This document shows, piece after piece, positions 24,917 to 33,877 of a stretch of DNA of 43,679 nucleotides. Origin of the DNA: Gemmatimonadota bacterium (GTDB lineage Bacteria; Gemmatimonadota; Gemmatimonadetes; Longimicrobiales; RSA9); the NCBI GenBank assembly GCA_019347975.1, contig JAHWKI010000002.1, forward strand, positions 1 through 43,679. Reading direction: 5' to 3'. The notes beneath the pieces are model-generated. The model searched no databases. It was not told where the DNA came from and saw only the letters and a program-made list of their open reading frames with translations. Position 1 is the stretch's first letter, and each line of letters begins with the position of its first letter. Position numbers and translations under genes: made by a program.

Positions 24917-25026
24917 AGATCGTGCTCACCTCGGGGCTCGCGGCGCAGAGACTCGGCGCCGTTGTGCACTCGAGCACCGGTCGTCACAATAGGCCTGGTC
25001 GCGGACGTATCAAGACAGGGAGAGTC

Positions 25027-25500
25027 ATGAGCGAGGACGCGGACGCACTGGTTCGGATGCTGGACGGGACCGGCGCCCACGCATCGACGGTGGGATCGCT
25101 GGAGGACCTCGACGAAGAGCTCGCCGCGGCGCGACAGGAGGGATGGCCGTACTCGTGCCACGAGGTCCTGCTCCACATCGTCTTCTGGCAGGACCTCTTC
25201 CTCGCCCGGCTCGAGGCGCGGCCGGCTCCGCTGCCCGCCCACGCGGAGGACGGCTGGCCGGACCCGGGGCGGAACCGGTGGACGGACACGGTCGGGCGGT
25301 TCACCCGCGGCCTGGACGCGGCGAAGGCGCACGCGGCAGGGGGCGACCTGGCCGCGCGGCTGGCGGACTGGAAGGGGATCCGGCGTGGTGAAGGGCTGGC
25401 CATCCTGGCGCAGCACAACAGCTATCATCTCGGGCAGATCGTTCTGCTGCGGCGCGTGCTGGGGGCCTGGCCCCCGCCGGGCGGCGGCGACACCTGGTAG
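25027..25500 (+). CDS. DinB family protein
   Basis: A 157-residue four-helix DinB-like protein. Helices end with the expected metal-binding histidines in [12 protein letters not shown] and [17 protein letters not shown]. Many DinB proteins are thiol-dependent transferases or of unknown role. The start at 25027 has GGGAG five bases before it. The frame is open back to an ATG at 24913 that overlaps the upstream stop, which would add 38 residues (MKIVLTSGLAAQRLGAVV and onward) that do not look like DinB. MKIVLTS is a common start of VOC/glyoxalase proteins, so that piece may be a remnant. Confidence 0.88.
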   Translation: MSEDADALVRMLDGTGAHASTVGSLEDLDEELAAARQEGWPYSCHEVLLHIVFWQDLFLARLEARPAPLPAHAEDGWPDPGRNRWTDTVGRFTRGLDAAKAHAAGGDLAARLADWKGIRRGEGLAILAQHNSYHLGQIVLLRRVLGAWPPPGGGDTW

Positions 25501-25508
25501 GAGGCCAC

Positions 25509-25934
25509 ATGGCGGATCGCGAGAAGGTGCGGAAGTCGGAGGACGAGTGGCGGCGTGAACTGACGCCGGAGCAGTACCACGTGACGCGGGAGAAGGGGAC
25601 GGAGCGGGCGTTCTCGGGCGCGCTCTGGGACAACAAGCAGGCGGGGACGTACCGCTGCGCGGGGTGCGGGCAGGAGCTCTTCTCGTCGGACACCAAGTTC
25701 GAATCGGGGTCCGGATGGCCGAGCTTCTACGAGCCGGTGGAGGTGGAGGCGGTGGAGACGGACGAGGACACCAGCCACGGGATGCAGCGTACGGAGGCGC
25801 TCTGCAGCCGGTGCGATGCACACCTGGGGCACGTCTTCCCCGACGGCCCGCGTCCGACGGGGCTGCGGTACTGCATCAACTCCGCCGCGCTCACGTTCGA
25901 CGCGGCGGACGAGGGCGGCGCCGGCGGCGGGTGA
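25509..25934 (+). CDS. msrB: Peptide-methionine (R)-S-oxide reductase MsrB
   Basis: A 141-residue repair enzyme that reduces methionine-R-sulfoxide in proteins. Zinc ligands are complete: Cys50/Cys53 and Cys99/Cys102. Active-site blocks are [18 protein letters not shown] and RYCINS with the catalytic Cys122. GGAGG lies just upstream of the ATG. It follows dinB by eight bases, and its stop overlaps the next start as GTGA, so it lies inside a plus-strand chain. No signal peptide: cytoplasmic. Confidence 0.97.
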   Translation: MADREKVRKSEDEWRRELTPEQYHVTREKGTERAFSGALWDNKQAGTYRCAGCGQELFSSDTKFESGSGWPSFYEPVEVEAVETDEDTSHGMQRTEALCSRCDAHLGHVFPDGPRPTGLRYCINSAALTFDAADEGGAGGG

Positions 25935-28435
25935 GCCGCACCGGGGAGGAGGCCGCGCTGCGGGTCGTCTTCACCACGGACGCGCCGGGCCACGACGAGG
26001 CGAAGGCGATCGCCGCGTGGCTCGGCGCCGCGCCTGGCGTGAAGGCCCGCGCAGTGGCGCTCGACGAGGCGCTCGCGGCGGAGGCGGACGTGGTGTGGAT
26101 CCACGGCGTCCGGCCCGTCCGGCTGGAGGCGCTCGGGAAGGCGGCTCCGGACGCGCTCCTCGGCGGAGGCGTTCTCCTCACCGGCGGCGCCGCGACGCTC
26201 CCGGCGGCGGCGGGAGTCGATTCGGCCGCGCCGAACGAGGTGGGCCGGAGCCCATGGCCCGAGGGGCCGGACGACGACGGCCTTCCCCCGCTCCGCGGCC
26301 ACGCAGCCTTCCGGTCCCACCCGCTGTTCGACCGCCTTGGTCCGACGGCGATCACCTCGGAGCCCGCGGCGGGGGAGGAGCACACCCGCGTGGCGTACGT
26401 TCTCCCTCTCTGGCCGGCGCGCGGCCGCGTGGTGGCGGTAGAGCGATCGAGGCTCCGGATCCACGCGGACCGCGCCACCATCTGGGAATACGACGGCGCC
26501 GCGGGTCGAACGATCTGTATCGGAGGCTTCCTCCCGCTCCACGGCCGGGGCGAGGCGGCGCGGGCGAGCGCCGGAATCCTGGCGGCGAACGCGCTCCGGC
26601 GTGCGGCCCGGGGCGGGACGGCGGCCGATGCGGGCCGGGCGGAGCCCCGCTCCGGGGAAGCGGGGGAGTGGCGCCGGCCGGAGGGGGCGGCGGCGGAGGA
26701 CCGTGCGCTGTCTATGCCGGAGCTCCCGCTGCTGGAGGACGCGCTCGGCTCGCTGGATTTTCGGCTCCGGGCGACCGGGCCGGCGGAAGGTGATGGGGCG
26801 TTCCACGTGGCGGGGCGGCGCGCGTTCGCCGCGGGTGGCGCGGCCCGTGGGCTGGACGAGATCTGGGCACACCCGGTGCGGCTGGCGGCCGGGCTCCGTC
26901 TCCGCGGTGCTGTGGGCGAGGCGTCGACGGTTACGCCGGTGGGGATGGAGCGGCAGCTGCGGCTCGGCGACGCGACCGTGCTGGAGCGGCTGGTGGTGCC
27001 GCGTGAGGCGCCGGCGTGCGTGGTGGAATGGCTGAGCCGGAGTCGGTCCGTGGATGTCGAGGTCGGCTGGACGTGCGATCTGCGCCTGGCGGCGCCGTAC
27101 CCGGCCGGCTGGCAGGGGCCGCTTCGGTGGCGACGGGCGCCGCGTGGCGTGGTGGTGGCGGGCGGCGAGGAGCGGGTGGTTTTCGCGTTCAGCACGCCGC
27201 CGGAGTCGCTGGAGGTGCGGGACGTCTCGGGGGAGGGGCGGCCGCTCGTCCGGATCCGGGCGCGGGTCCGACTGGAGGCCCGGAAGCCGGTGCGGCTGGC
27301 CATCGCCGGGGCGGCAGGAGACGCCGCGCTGCGCCGCGCGTTGGGCGCGGCGGACCGGACGAGCGCCATGAGCCGGTCGCGGGCCGCGCACACGGAGCGG
27401 CTGCTCAGCGAGCGACTATCGCTGGAGTGTGCGGACACGGCGGCGGTGCAGGCGCTGGAGTGGTCGAAGCACCGGCTGGACGCGTGCCTGGCGGAGGCCC
27501 CTGGCGTCGGACGGTCGCTGCTGGGCGGGTACGGCAGCTCGCCGGACGCTCCGGACGACGCTGCAACGCCGGTCGGCGCCCGGTTCCACGGCCCCGCGGC
27601 GGCACGCGGCGCGCTGGCCTGTCTGGCCGTCGGCGACCCGCGCTCCGCCCGGGACGTGCTGTCCTTCCTCGGCCGGCACCTGGACGCGCGGGGGCGGGTG
27701 CTGCACGAGTGCAGCACGAGCGGCGTCGCCCGTCATGATGACCCGTCCGCCACCCCTCTCTACCTCCTCCTGGTGGCGCGCTATCTGGCGTGGACGGGGG
27801 ACCTGCCGTTCGTTCGCGCGGAGTGGCCCCGGACCCTCAGTGCGTACGACGCGGCCGTTCGGCTCTTCCCGGAGGGCGGCGGAGGGGCGGGGGCGGACGT
27901 GCTCGGGGGCGCGCTGGCGGAGCTGGGGGAAGCGGCCGAGTCCATAGGCGAGCGCGGCGCGGCGGTGGAGCTCCGACAGGCGGCGGCGCGGCGGGGCGGC
28001 GCGCCGTGGCAGGCGGAGCTCGGCGTCGGCTCACCGGTGACTTCGCTGGTCCACGGCGTGCTGAGAGCCGAGCCCGACGCAACCCGTGGCCGGCTCGTGC
28101 TGCGACCCGAGCCGCCGTCGGCGTGGCCCCGGTTCCGGGTGAGCGGCCTGAGAGTGGGGGATGCGGAGGTGGGGGTGGGCTATCGGCGGCTCGGCGCGAC
28201 CCACACTTTCCGCCTGTCGCAGGGGCGCGGCGCCACTCCGCTGCGGGTGATCCTGGAGCCGGCGTTGCCCGGGGAGAGGCTCACGGCCGCGGCGGTGGAC
28301 GGAGAGGCGGCGGAGCTCGACGCCCACCGTCGGGGCGACCGGCTCGTGGTCCCCGTCCAGGTGGTCCTGGACCACGAGCGGGAGGTGGTGTTGGAGATCG
28401 ATCGGAGCATGGAACTGGAACGGAGGCCGTTTTGA
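25931..28435 (+). CDS. Large six-hairpin-glycosidase-like protein
   Basis: 834 residues from GTG at 25931, overlapping the msrB stop by four bases. Residues about 10-210 look like an alpha/beta (ThuA/GATase-like) domain ([30 protein letters not shown]). A low-complexity linker follows (about 215-265). A beta-rich region leads into an (alpha/alpha)-helical part resembling GH15/GH63-type glucosidases and glycogen-debranching enzymes: [60 protein letters not shown]. The end is a beta domain. The catalytic acids cannot be assigned. There is no signal peptide. The frame is open further upstream inside msrB, but the coupled GTG is the natural start. Confidence 0.65.
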   Translation: MSRTGEEAALRVVFTTDAPGHDEAKAIAAWLGAAPGVKARAVALDEALAAEADVVWIHGVRPVRLEALGKAAPDALLGGGVLLTGGAATLPAAAGVDSAAPNEVGRSPWPEGPDDDGLPPLRGHAAFRSHPLFDRLGPTAITSEPAAGEEHTRVAYVLPLWPARGRVVAVERSRLRIHADRATIWEYDGAAGRTICIGGFLPLHGRGEAARASAGILAANALRRAARGGTAADAGRAEPRSGEAGEWRRPEGAAAEDRALSMPELPLLEDALGSLDFRLRATGPAEGDGAFHVAGRRAFAAGGAARGLDEIWAHPVRLAAGLRLRGAVGEASTVTPVGMERQLRLGDATVLERLVVPREAPACVVEWLSRSRSVDVEVGWTCDLRLAAPYPAGWQGPLRWRRAPRGVVVAGGEERVVFAFSTPPESLEVRDVSGEGRPLVRIRARVRLEARKPVRLAIAGAAGDAALRRALGAADRTSAMSRSRAAHTERLLSERLSLECADTAAVQALEWSKHRLDACLAEAPGVGRSLLGGYGSSPDAPDDAATPVGARFHGPAAARGALACLAVGDPRSARDVLSFLGRHLDARGRVLHECSTSGVARHDDPSATPLYLLLVARYLAWTGDLPFVRAEWPRTLSAYDAAVRLFPEGGGGAGADVLGGALAELGEAAESIGERGAAVELRQAAARRGGAPWQAELGVGSPVTSLVHGVLRAEPDATRGRLVLRPEPPSAWPRFRVSGLRVGDAEVGVGYRRLGATHTFRLSQGRGATPLRVILEPALPGERLTAAAVDGEAAELDAHRRGDRLVVPVQVVLDHEREVVLEIDRSMELERRPF

Positions 28436-29088
28436 GGATACATCGTGCGGGGCTGGTCATCCTGGCGCTGGCGTCGCTGGCAGCGGCCCCGGCCGCCGCG
28501 GACGGGCAGGCGGCGATGGGCGTGAAGGCGGGTGCGAACCTGACCAGGCTCACGGGCGCCGAGGACTCGGAGTCCGTCACCGGGCTCTCCGCGGGAGCGT
28601 ACCTCGGCTTCGGCCTGGGAGACCGGCTCGCGATCCAGATCGAGGCCAGCTACGCCGTCCGCGGCGGCGCGGGCGTGCGGATCGGGGCGAACGCCCTGGA
28701 GGACACCGCGACGACCTCCGATGTCCGCCTCACCTACGTCGAGGTGCCTCTGCTCCTGCGCGCCGGCTATCCGGGGGAACGGCTGCTCCCGACCGTCTTC
28801 ATCGGCCCGTACGCCGGCTTTCTGCTCTCGTGCCGCCTGACCCTCAGCGATGGCAGCGAGGGCGACTGCGATGACGAGAGCCGCGCCTCCTGGTTCAACG
28901 ACCGCGGCACGGAATACGGCCTGATGGTCGGCGGCGGGCTCGACTGGGCCATCGGCGAGTCCACCGTGTTCGTCGACACCCGTTACGCCCTCGGCCTCTT
29001 CTCGATCCAGGGCGGAGACAACGCCATGGACCTGCGCAACGGCGGACTCACCATCACCGGCGGGTTCGCCATACCCCTCGGCCGGTAA
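28432..29088 (+). CDS. Outer-membrane beta-barrel protein (PorT/OmpA-like)
   Basis: 218 residues from a TTG start that overlaps the previous stop (TTGA), with GGAGG seven bases upstream. The signal peptide reads LVILALASLAAAPAAADGQ. The mature part is a typical small eight-strand barrel: GVKAGANLTRLTG, GLSAGAYLGFGLGDRLAIQI, VEVPLLLRAGYPGERLLPTV, IGPYAGFLLSC, and GLTITGGFAIPL at the end. Two Cys (in LLSCRLTLSDGSEGDCDD) could form a disulfide in an outer loop. No ATG lies in the right place, so TTG is strongly favoured. Confidence 0.85.
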   Translation: MRIHRAGLVILALASLAAAPAAADGQAAMGVKAGANLTRLTGAEDSESVTGLSAGAYLGFGLGDRLAIQIEASYAVRGGAGVRIGANALEDTATTSDVRLTYVEVPLLLRAGYPGERLLPTVFIGPYAGFLLSCRLTLSDGSEGDCDDESRASWFNDRGTEYGLMVGGGLDWAIGESTVFVDTRYALGLFSIQGGDNAMDLRNGGLTITGGFAIPLGR

Positions 29089-29101
29089 CGCGACGATCGA
29101 C

Positions 29102-29141
29102 AAAAAAAACGAACCGCCCGGCGCGTAGCGCGGGCGGTTCG
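29102..29141 (-). terminator. Intrinsic terminator of the 62-residue gene
   Basis: Read on the minus strand: CGAACCGCCCG, a 10-base loop that can pair further, CGGGCGGTTCG (11-bp perfect stem), then eight T's (29109-29102). It sits 28 bases after the stop of the minus-strand gene 29169-29357. On the plus strand there is no T-tract after the hairpin, so it would not serve the barrel gene well. Confidence 0.9.
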
Positions 29142-29168
29142 GTTACGGGTGTCTAGGTGCCTGTTCGA

Positions 29169-29357
29169 TCAGTCCTGCTCCAGCCACCCACCTCCGGCGA
29201 GCAGCTCCTTCACCTTGGCCGGCCGGTCGCTGAGCGACGTGCGCACCACCGAGCGCGCGAAGCTGATCCGGTCGTCCTCGGGGAGCTGGTCCACGATCGA
29301 GATCGGAGCGCCGTAACGGAGGAGCAGCCGCTTTGCGTCCTTGGCCACCTCATCCAT
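29169..29357 (-). CDS. Small 62-residue protein of unknown function
   Basis: MDEVAKDAKRLLLRYGAPIS and onward, ending ELLAGGGWLEQD: a compact, charged, mostly helical cytoplasmic protein with no cysteine and no membrane segment. The ribosome site is excellent (GCAGGAGGACCCCG-ATG), and it has its own promoter (29399-29427) and terminator, so it is certainly expressed as a single-gene unit of about 290 bases. I do not recognise the family. Confidence 0.85.
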   Translation of the reverse strand: MDEVAKDAKRLLLRYGAPISIVDQLPEDDRISFARSVVRTSLSDRPAKVKELLAGGGWLEQD

Positions 29358-29398
29358 CGGGGTCCTCCTGCGTCATGTGAAGGGAAACGAAACAGCCC

Positions 29399-29427
29399 AA
29401 TTTATCGAAAATCCGGTCCCGAATCAA
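29399..29427 (-). promoter_or_regulatory. Strong sigma70-type promoter of the 62-residue gene
   Basis: On the minus strand: TTGATT (29427-29422), a 17-bp spacer, TAAATT (29404-29399). It lies about 40 bases before the ATG and in the most AT-rich spot of the neighbourhood. Unlike the leaderless promoters, it leaves a leader containing GGAGG. Confidence 0.65.
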
Positions 29428-29437
29428 TCGTGGGCGG

Positions 29438-30001
29438 TCACCGCAGCGGGTAGGACCAGCGGAATCCGACGAGAGCCGTAGTGACATCGGAGCCGCCCAG
29501 GCCACCCGCCGAAGGCGAGTTCCGGTAGGCGATCTCCACTCGAACGGCCGGCCAGCCGCCCCCTACGGGTACGTCCATGCCGGCCCGGCCGCCGAAGTGC
29601 CAGCGCGCGACCCAGCGGCCTTGCCCGGCGGGGGCGGAAGGGGCGTCGATGTCATGGAGTAACGCCCCGAGGAGGGGCCCGGCGTAGGGGGCCAGGAACC
29701 CTCGATAGCGCAGCTTGAAGCGATAGGCCAGAGTGCCCTCCGCCCAGGGGCCGGCGAGCTCGGAAGCTTCGCGGCCGGAGGCGGGCCAGGCGAACCCGAG
29801 GGCGACACCCATCCCGATGGGCAGGACGCGGGATCCCTCCAGCTGGACCGTCGCGGCGGTGCGCGGTGCGTCGCCCGGAACGGATGCGATCACCGCACCG
29901 GCGAGGGGGGAGACGTGGAGCCAGGCCGGCTCGTCGATCTGTGCGCTGGCCGGGGCGGCGAGCAGGAAGGCAAGGGCCGCGGCGCGGAGGGGGGTCGCCA
30001 T
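29438..30001 (-). CDS. Exported outer-membrane protein, hypothetical
   Basis: 187 residues with signal peptide (AALAFLLAAPASAQ), followed by alternating strands typical of a small barrel: HVSPLAGAVIASVPG, VALGFAWPASGRE, LAYRFKLRYRGFLAPYAGPL, ALVGFRWSYPLR at the end. No known family is named. There is no Shine-Dalgarno; the ATG at 30001 is six bases after a TATCCC -10, so the mRNA is predicted leaderless, and this supports the start. It lies divergently from the M1 peptidase gene. Confidence 0.75.
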   Translation of the reverse strand: MATPLRAAALAFLLAAPASAQIDEPAWLHVSPLAGAVIASVPGDAPRTAATVQLEGSRVLPIGMGVALGFAWPASGREASELAGPWAEGTLAYRFKLRYRGFLAPYAGPLLGALLHDIDAPSAPAGQGRWVARWHFGGRAGMDVPVGGGWPAVRVEIAYRNSPSAGGLGGSDVTTALVGFRWSYPLR

Positions 30002-30037
30002 CGGTGAGGGATAGGGTGACGCGGCGAGTCCACGCAA
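30002..30037 (-). promoter_or_regulatory. Promoter predicting a leaderless mRNA
   Basis: On the minus strand: TTGCGT (30037-30032), an 18-bp spacer, TATCCC (30013-30008), six bases, then ATG. Same layout as at 1863, 16230 and 42618. Confidence 0.55.
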
Positions 30038-30129
30038 GCGGCCGGTTGCGGACGCCGCGGTCGAAGAGCAAGCTGCCGGGGGGCGTGCGTCGCCCGCCAC
30101 CGGGAGATCCACAGCACGGGAGAGTAGCC

Positions 30130-32130
30130 ATGCGCCGGTCCCTCGTCTTCGCCGTTTCCGTCTTCACCGCCGGGTGCGCAGCGGGCTCGCCGGGAGCGCC
30201 GGTGCCGGCGCCCGTGCCCCAGCCGGCGCCCGCGGCCGTCAACGAGCGGCCGATCCCGTACCCCGTGGTGTATCCCCCGGCCTACGAGCAGGCGCTGGAG
30301 GCGGGGACCCGTTCGCGAGATGGCGATCCCGGACCGCGATACTGGCAACAGGAGGCGGACTACACGCTGACGGCGCGCGTGGATCCGGCGGCGAAGACGC
30401 TGACCGGGAGCGGGACCATCCGGTACCACAACAACTCGCCCGACACGCTGCCGGTGCTGGTGCTGAACATCACCCAGAACTTCCACGCGGAGGGCGCGAT
30501 TCGGCTCGAGGAGGCGGAGGTGACCGGAGGAGTGGAGATCGAGCGGGTGGCGGTGAACGGGGCCGAGCTGGGGCTCACCACGGGGCAGACGCCCGGGTGG
30601 GCGGTCGAGGGCACGCTGATGTACGTGCTGCTGCCGCGGCCGCTGATGCCGGGCAGCACGATCGAGCTGGGGGTGGACTGGCTCTTCACCATCCCGCAGG
30701 CGGGGGCGAGCGGTCGCATGGGCTACAGCGGCGACGAGCTCCTCTACCTCGCGTACTGGTTCCCGCAGATGGCCGTCTACGACGACGTGTACGGCTGGCA
30801 CGTCGAGCCGTTCCGGGGCAATGCCGAGTTCTACTCGGATCACGGCGACTACGACCTGACGGTGGACGCCCCGGCGGGGTGGCTCGTCATGGGCACCGGC
30901 GCGCTGACGAACGCGGAGCAGGTCCTGCGGCCGGAGGTGGTCGAGCGGCTGCGGCGGGCCGAGGGCAGCGACGAGATCGTCCACGTCCTCACGCATGACG
31001 GCGCGGCGTCGGCCACGACCGCGGGGACCGGCGGCCGCCTCTCCTGGCGATTCCGGTCCGAGCGCGTGCGGGACGTGGCGTTCGCTCTGATGCGGGAGTA
31101 CGCGTGGGACGCGGCGCGGACGCCCGTGGGCGACCGTGACGGGGACGGCGTCACGGACTACGCGCGGGTGGACGCGTTCTGGCGCCGCAATGCCCGCTAC
31201 TGGGACGACGCCGCACGGTACGCACAGCACTCGATCGACTTCCTCTCCCGCTTCACCGGGCTGCCCTACCCGTGGCCGCACATGAGCGTGGTCGAGGGTG
31301 GCGGCATCATCGGCGGCGGGATGGAGTACCCGATGATGACGCTGATCGGCGACTACAACGAGCGGGGGGACACGGCGCTCTACAACGTGGTGGCGCACGA
31401 GCTGGCGCACATGTGGGTGCCGATGATCGTGAGCACCAACGAGCGGCGATACGCGTGGTTCGACGAGGGGACGACGACGTTCAACGAGAACAACGCCCGG
31501 ACCGAGTTCTTCCCGGGCGTGGACCACTACGTCCCCGACCAGCAGCAGTACCTGCAGGTAGCGCTGGCGGGGCAGGAGGGGCCGATCATGCGATGGTCGG
31601 ACTTCCACTACCCGGGACCCGCTTACGGCGTGGCATCCTACCCCAAGCCGGCATCCGCGCTCCACGCGCTACGGGGGGTGCTCGGCGAGGCGACCTTCGA
31701 GCGCGCGTACCGCGAGTACTACGACCGGTGGGCGTTCAGGCACCCGTACCCCTGGGACATGTTCAACACGTTCGAGGATGTGGCCGGCCGCGATCTCGAC
31801 TGGTTCTGGCGGGCCTGGTATTACGAGAGCACACAGGACGGGCCGTGGGTGCTGGACCACGCGGTCGCGGGAGTGGAGCGGCTGGCTTCGGGGCAGACCG
31901 TGATCACGATCCGGGATGAAGGCTGGGTGCCCATGCCGGTGCTTCTGCGGGTCACCCGGGAGGGCGGGCAGGTCGTCGAGGAGCGGATCCCGGTCGCGTC
32001 GTGGTTACAGGGCGCCGCGACGGCCACGGTGACGCTCGACGAAGGAGCCGCGGTGACGCGGGTGGAGATCGATCCGGAGCGGTATTTCCCGGACGCCGAC
32101 CGCCGCGACAACGTGTGGACCGCCCGCTGA
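30130..32130 (+). CDS. M1 family metallopeptidase, lipoprotein
   Basis: A 666-residue gluzincin. Lipoprotein signal (VFTAGC, lipid Cys16), a Pro-rich linker, the N-terminal beta domain (about 70-270), then the catalytic domain: exopeptidase-like motif GGGMEYPMM, zinc motif HELAH with His423, Glu424, His427, and the third ligand Glu446 in WFDEGTTTF, exactly the HExxH-18-E spacing. GMEYP instead of the classic GxMEN is usual for this subgroup. Residues 570-666 form a C-terminal beta domain rather than the ERAP-like helical domain. It probably trims peptides in the periplasm. A GGGAGAG Shine-Dalgarno precedes the ATG. Confidence 0.93.
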   Translation: MRRSLVFAVSVFTAGCAAGSPGAPVPAPVPQPAPAAVNERPIPYPVVYPPAYEQALEAGTRSRDGDPGPRYWQQEADYTLTARVDPAAKTLTGSGTIRYHNNSPDTLPVLVLNITQNFHAEGAIRLEEAEVTGGVEIERVAVNGAELGLTTGQTPGWAVEGTLMYVLLPRPLMPGSTIELGVDWLFTIPQAGASGRMGYSGDELLYLAYWFPQMAVYDDVYGWHVEPFRGNAEFYSDHGDYDLTVDAPAGWLVMGTGALTNAEQVLRPEVVERLRRAEGSDEIVHVLTHDGAASATTAGTGGRLSWRFRSERVRDVAFALMREYAWDAARTPVGDRDGDGVTDYARVDAFWRRNARYWDDAARYAQHSIDFLSRFTGLPYPWPHMSVVEGGGIIGGGMEYPMMTLIGDYNERGDTALYNVVAHELAHMWVPMIVSTNERRYAWFDEGTTTFNENNARTEFFPGVDHYVPDQQQYLQVALAGQEGPIMRWSDFHYPGPAYGVASYPKPASALHALRGVLGEATFERAYREYYDRWAFRHPYPWDMFNTFEDVAGRDLDWFWRAWYYESTQDGPWVLDHAVAGVERLASGQTVITIRDEGWVPMPVLLRVTREGGQVVEERIPVASWLQGAATATVTLDEGAAVTRVEIDPERYFPDADRRDNVWTAR

Positions 32131-32242
32131 GATCGCCGGGCACCCGCCACCCCTGATCGTGGGGTGACGGGCGGGCAGGACGGCGATCCGGCCCGCAGGT
32201 TGCAACGGCGGCGCGTGAACCGATCCCCGAGCCGAGGAGCCG

Positions 32243-33268
32243 ATGGCGCCGAAGAAACGCTGGATGAGGCAGCCCCTGTCCTGGCGGCGGGGCGGCGCGG
32301 TGGCGCTGGTGGCGCTGGTAGTCCTCATGATCGCGGCGCTGATCCTCGACTCGGAGGCGGCGTCCGACATGGAGCCGCTGATCGAGTACATGGAATCGAG
32401 GGGGCGCGAGCCGGCGCAAGCGATCGCAGAGGCCGGTCGATCCGCGCGGGTCGTGCTGCTGTCGGACATCGCCGGTCTGGCCGGTCCGAAGCGCATCGCG
32501 GCCGAGGCGGTCCGGGCGCTGGCCGAGGGACCGGGGCTGGACGCGGTGGTCCTGGCGGTGAGCAGCGATGAGCAGCCGTACATCGACGCCTTCCTCAACG
32601 CCCCCGGGGAGAACGCGACGGTCCTGCTCGGGCGGCCGGCCGCCGTCCGGGAGTCGGAGGGCGCGGCGCGGGCGTTCGTCGACATCTACAGCGCCGTGTA
32701 CCGGATGAATCAGGACCTGGGAGCCGCGCGGCGGATCCGGATCCTGGCGGTGGACGTGCCGGGCTGGCCGCCGGCGGAGGGATCGAACCCGGACGAGGCA
32801 TCGCGGCTCTACGCGTCCCGGACCGAGCACATGCTGCGTCGCATGGACGAGGAGCTCCTCTCCAGGATTCCGGACGCCCGCCTCCTGATCTTCGTGGACG
32901 GCTACATGACGCTCCAGCGCACGCACGGCGTGGCGCGATTCGCGGGCGGGGACGAGGTGCGAGTGGACTGGCTGGGCGAGCGGCTCCGCGAGCGCAATCC
33001 CGGGCAGGTCAGGACGGTCCTGGTGGATGCGACGGCGGGCGCCAGCGGACTCACGCGCCTGCCGACCTACGAGGGGACCGTGTTCCACCGCGCTCTCCGT
33101 CGTGAGCTCGGCAGCGATCGCGCCGCCAGGGTGACCGACGCCTTCTCGATCGTCAAGGACCCCCTGCTGGAGACCTCGTCACCGGCGCTCCGACTGGACA
33201 TCCGCCCCGACGGCTATACGCTGCGCGACGCGGCGGACGTTTACGTGTTCCTCGCCAGAGGCCGCTGA
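32243..33268 (+). CDS. Membrane-anchored protein of unknown function
   Basis: 341 residues: a basic N-terminus, one hydrophobic helix (about 18-36), then a soluble alpha/beta domain (ARVVLLSDIAGLAGPKRIAA, DAVVLAVSSDEQPYIDAF, RIRILAVDVPGW, DARLLIFVDGYM). The alternation of 'lead helix, strand VVL' recalls the erythromycin-esterase/ChaN-like fold, but the hallmark His/Glu residues are not seen, so I do not name it. The Shine-Dalgarno GAGGAG lies six bases before the ATG. It ends 14 bases from the convergent copper operon. Confidence 0.75.
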   Translation: MAPKKRWMRQPLSWRRGGAVALVALVVLMIAALILDSEAASDMEPLIEYMESRGREPAQAIAEAGRSARVVLLSDIAGLAGPKRIAAEAVRALAEGPGLDAVVLAVSSDEQPYIDAFLNAPGENATVLLGRPAAVRESEGAARAFVDIYSAVYRMNQDLGAARRIRILAVDVPGWPPAEGSNPDEASRLYASRTEHMLRRMDEELLSRIPDARLLIFVDGYMTLQRTHGVARFAGGDEVRVDWLGERLRERNPGQVRTVLVDATAGASGLTRLPTYEGTVFHRALRRELGSDRAARVTDAFSIVKDPLLETSSPALRLDIRPDGYTLRDAADVYVFLARGR

Positions 33269-33282
33269 AGGCGGCGGGCGGC

Positions 33283-33597
33283 TCAGAGCGGCTGCCCCGA
33301 GCCTTCCGGGCCGCCGCCCAGCTGCTCGGAGCGGCCCGCGCGCTCCGACCGCTTCCGGGCGTCCGACAGCTTCCGATTGGGCGGTACGTCCTGGACGCGC
33401 TCCATCTCCTCGATCAGCTCGGCGATCAGCTTCTCGGCCTGGTGCCCGTTCATCATGGTCGCCAGATGGCCGACCAGCCCCACCGCCAGGGTGGCGCGGT
33501 CCGGCATGCTGAGCCGGTCCTTGATCTGGTTCATGATGTCCCGGATGGCGTCGTAGTCATGGTTCCGGGACTCCGTCGTGCGCGATCCCTGGGTCAC
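33283..33597 (-). CDS. Small protein coupled to copZ, unknown function
   Basis: 104 residues from GTG at 33597, overlapping the copZ stop by four bases (GTGA). Mostly helical and cytoplasmic, no cysteine, with a central Met/His-rich stretch, GHLATMMNGHQAEKL, inside a region that is otherwise Leu/Glu-rich. The last 25 residues are Gly/Ser/Arg-rich and probably disordered. It ends the csoR-copA-copZ unit. Met and His side chains could bind Cu(I), but this is inference; no known family is recognised. Confidence 0.7.
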   Translation of the reverse strand: MTQGSRTTESRNHDYDAIRDIMNQIKDRLSMPDRATLAVGLVGHLATMMNGHQAEKLIAELIEEMERVQDVPPNRKLSDARKRSERAGRSEQLGGGPEGSGQPL

Positions 33598-33806
33598 GCC
33601 GCCTCCTCCGCCTGGTAACCCGCGTCCACAACCGCGACCGCGATCTCGTCCGGATTGGTCTTCGCCTCGTCATAGTCCACCACCGCCCGCCCCTGCTGCA
33701 GGTCGACGCGCGCCGCGCGAACCCCGTCCACGCCCTCGAGCGCGGTCTGCACGGAATGCTGACAGTGGCTGCAGGTCATGCCGGTGACGTTGAGTGTCGT
33801 GCGCAT
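33594..33806 (-). CDS. copZ: Copper chaperone CopZ (HMA domain)
   Basis: A 70-residue heavy-metal-associated domain, beta-alpha-beta-beta-alpha-beta, with the Cu(I)-binding motif GMTCSHC near the start and the usual DAGY near the end. It carries cytoplasmic Cu(I) to the CopA pump. The Shine-Dalgarno GAGGAGGG lies three bases from the ATG. It follows copA by 120 bases; that gap holds a 7-bp perfect hairpin (33878-33896). Confidence 0.96.
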   Translation of the reverse strand: MRTTLNVTGMTCSHCQHSVQTALEGVDGVRAARVDLQQGRAVVDYDEAKTNPDEIAVAVVDAGYQAEEAA

Positions 33807-33834
33807 CAGCCCTCCTCGCTCGTAGTCGTACGCT

Positions 33835-33849
33835 GGGATATCGATACCC
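33835..33849. repeat. Near-palindrome GGG-A-TATCGATA-CCC upstream of copZ
   Basis: A 15-base near-perfect palindrome (one extra A) just upstream of the copZ ribosome site. It contains the GGGTAT/ATACCC-like halves in the opposite order to the CsoR operator at 36843, so whether CsoR could bind is doubtful. Confidence 0.35.
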
Positions 33850-33877
33850 GCCCGCCGCCTTCGGCCACCCGACAGGC

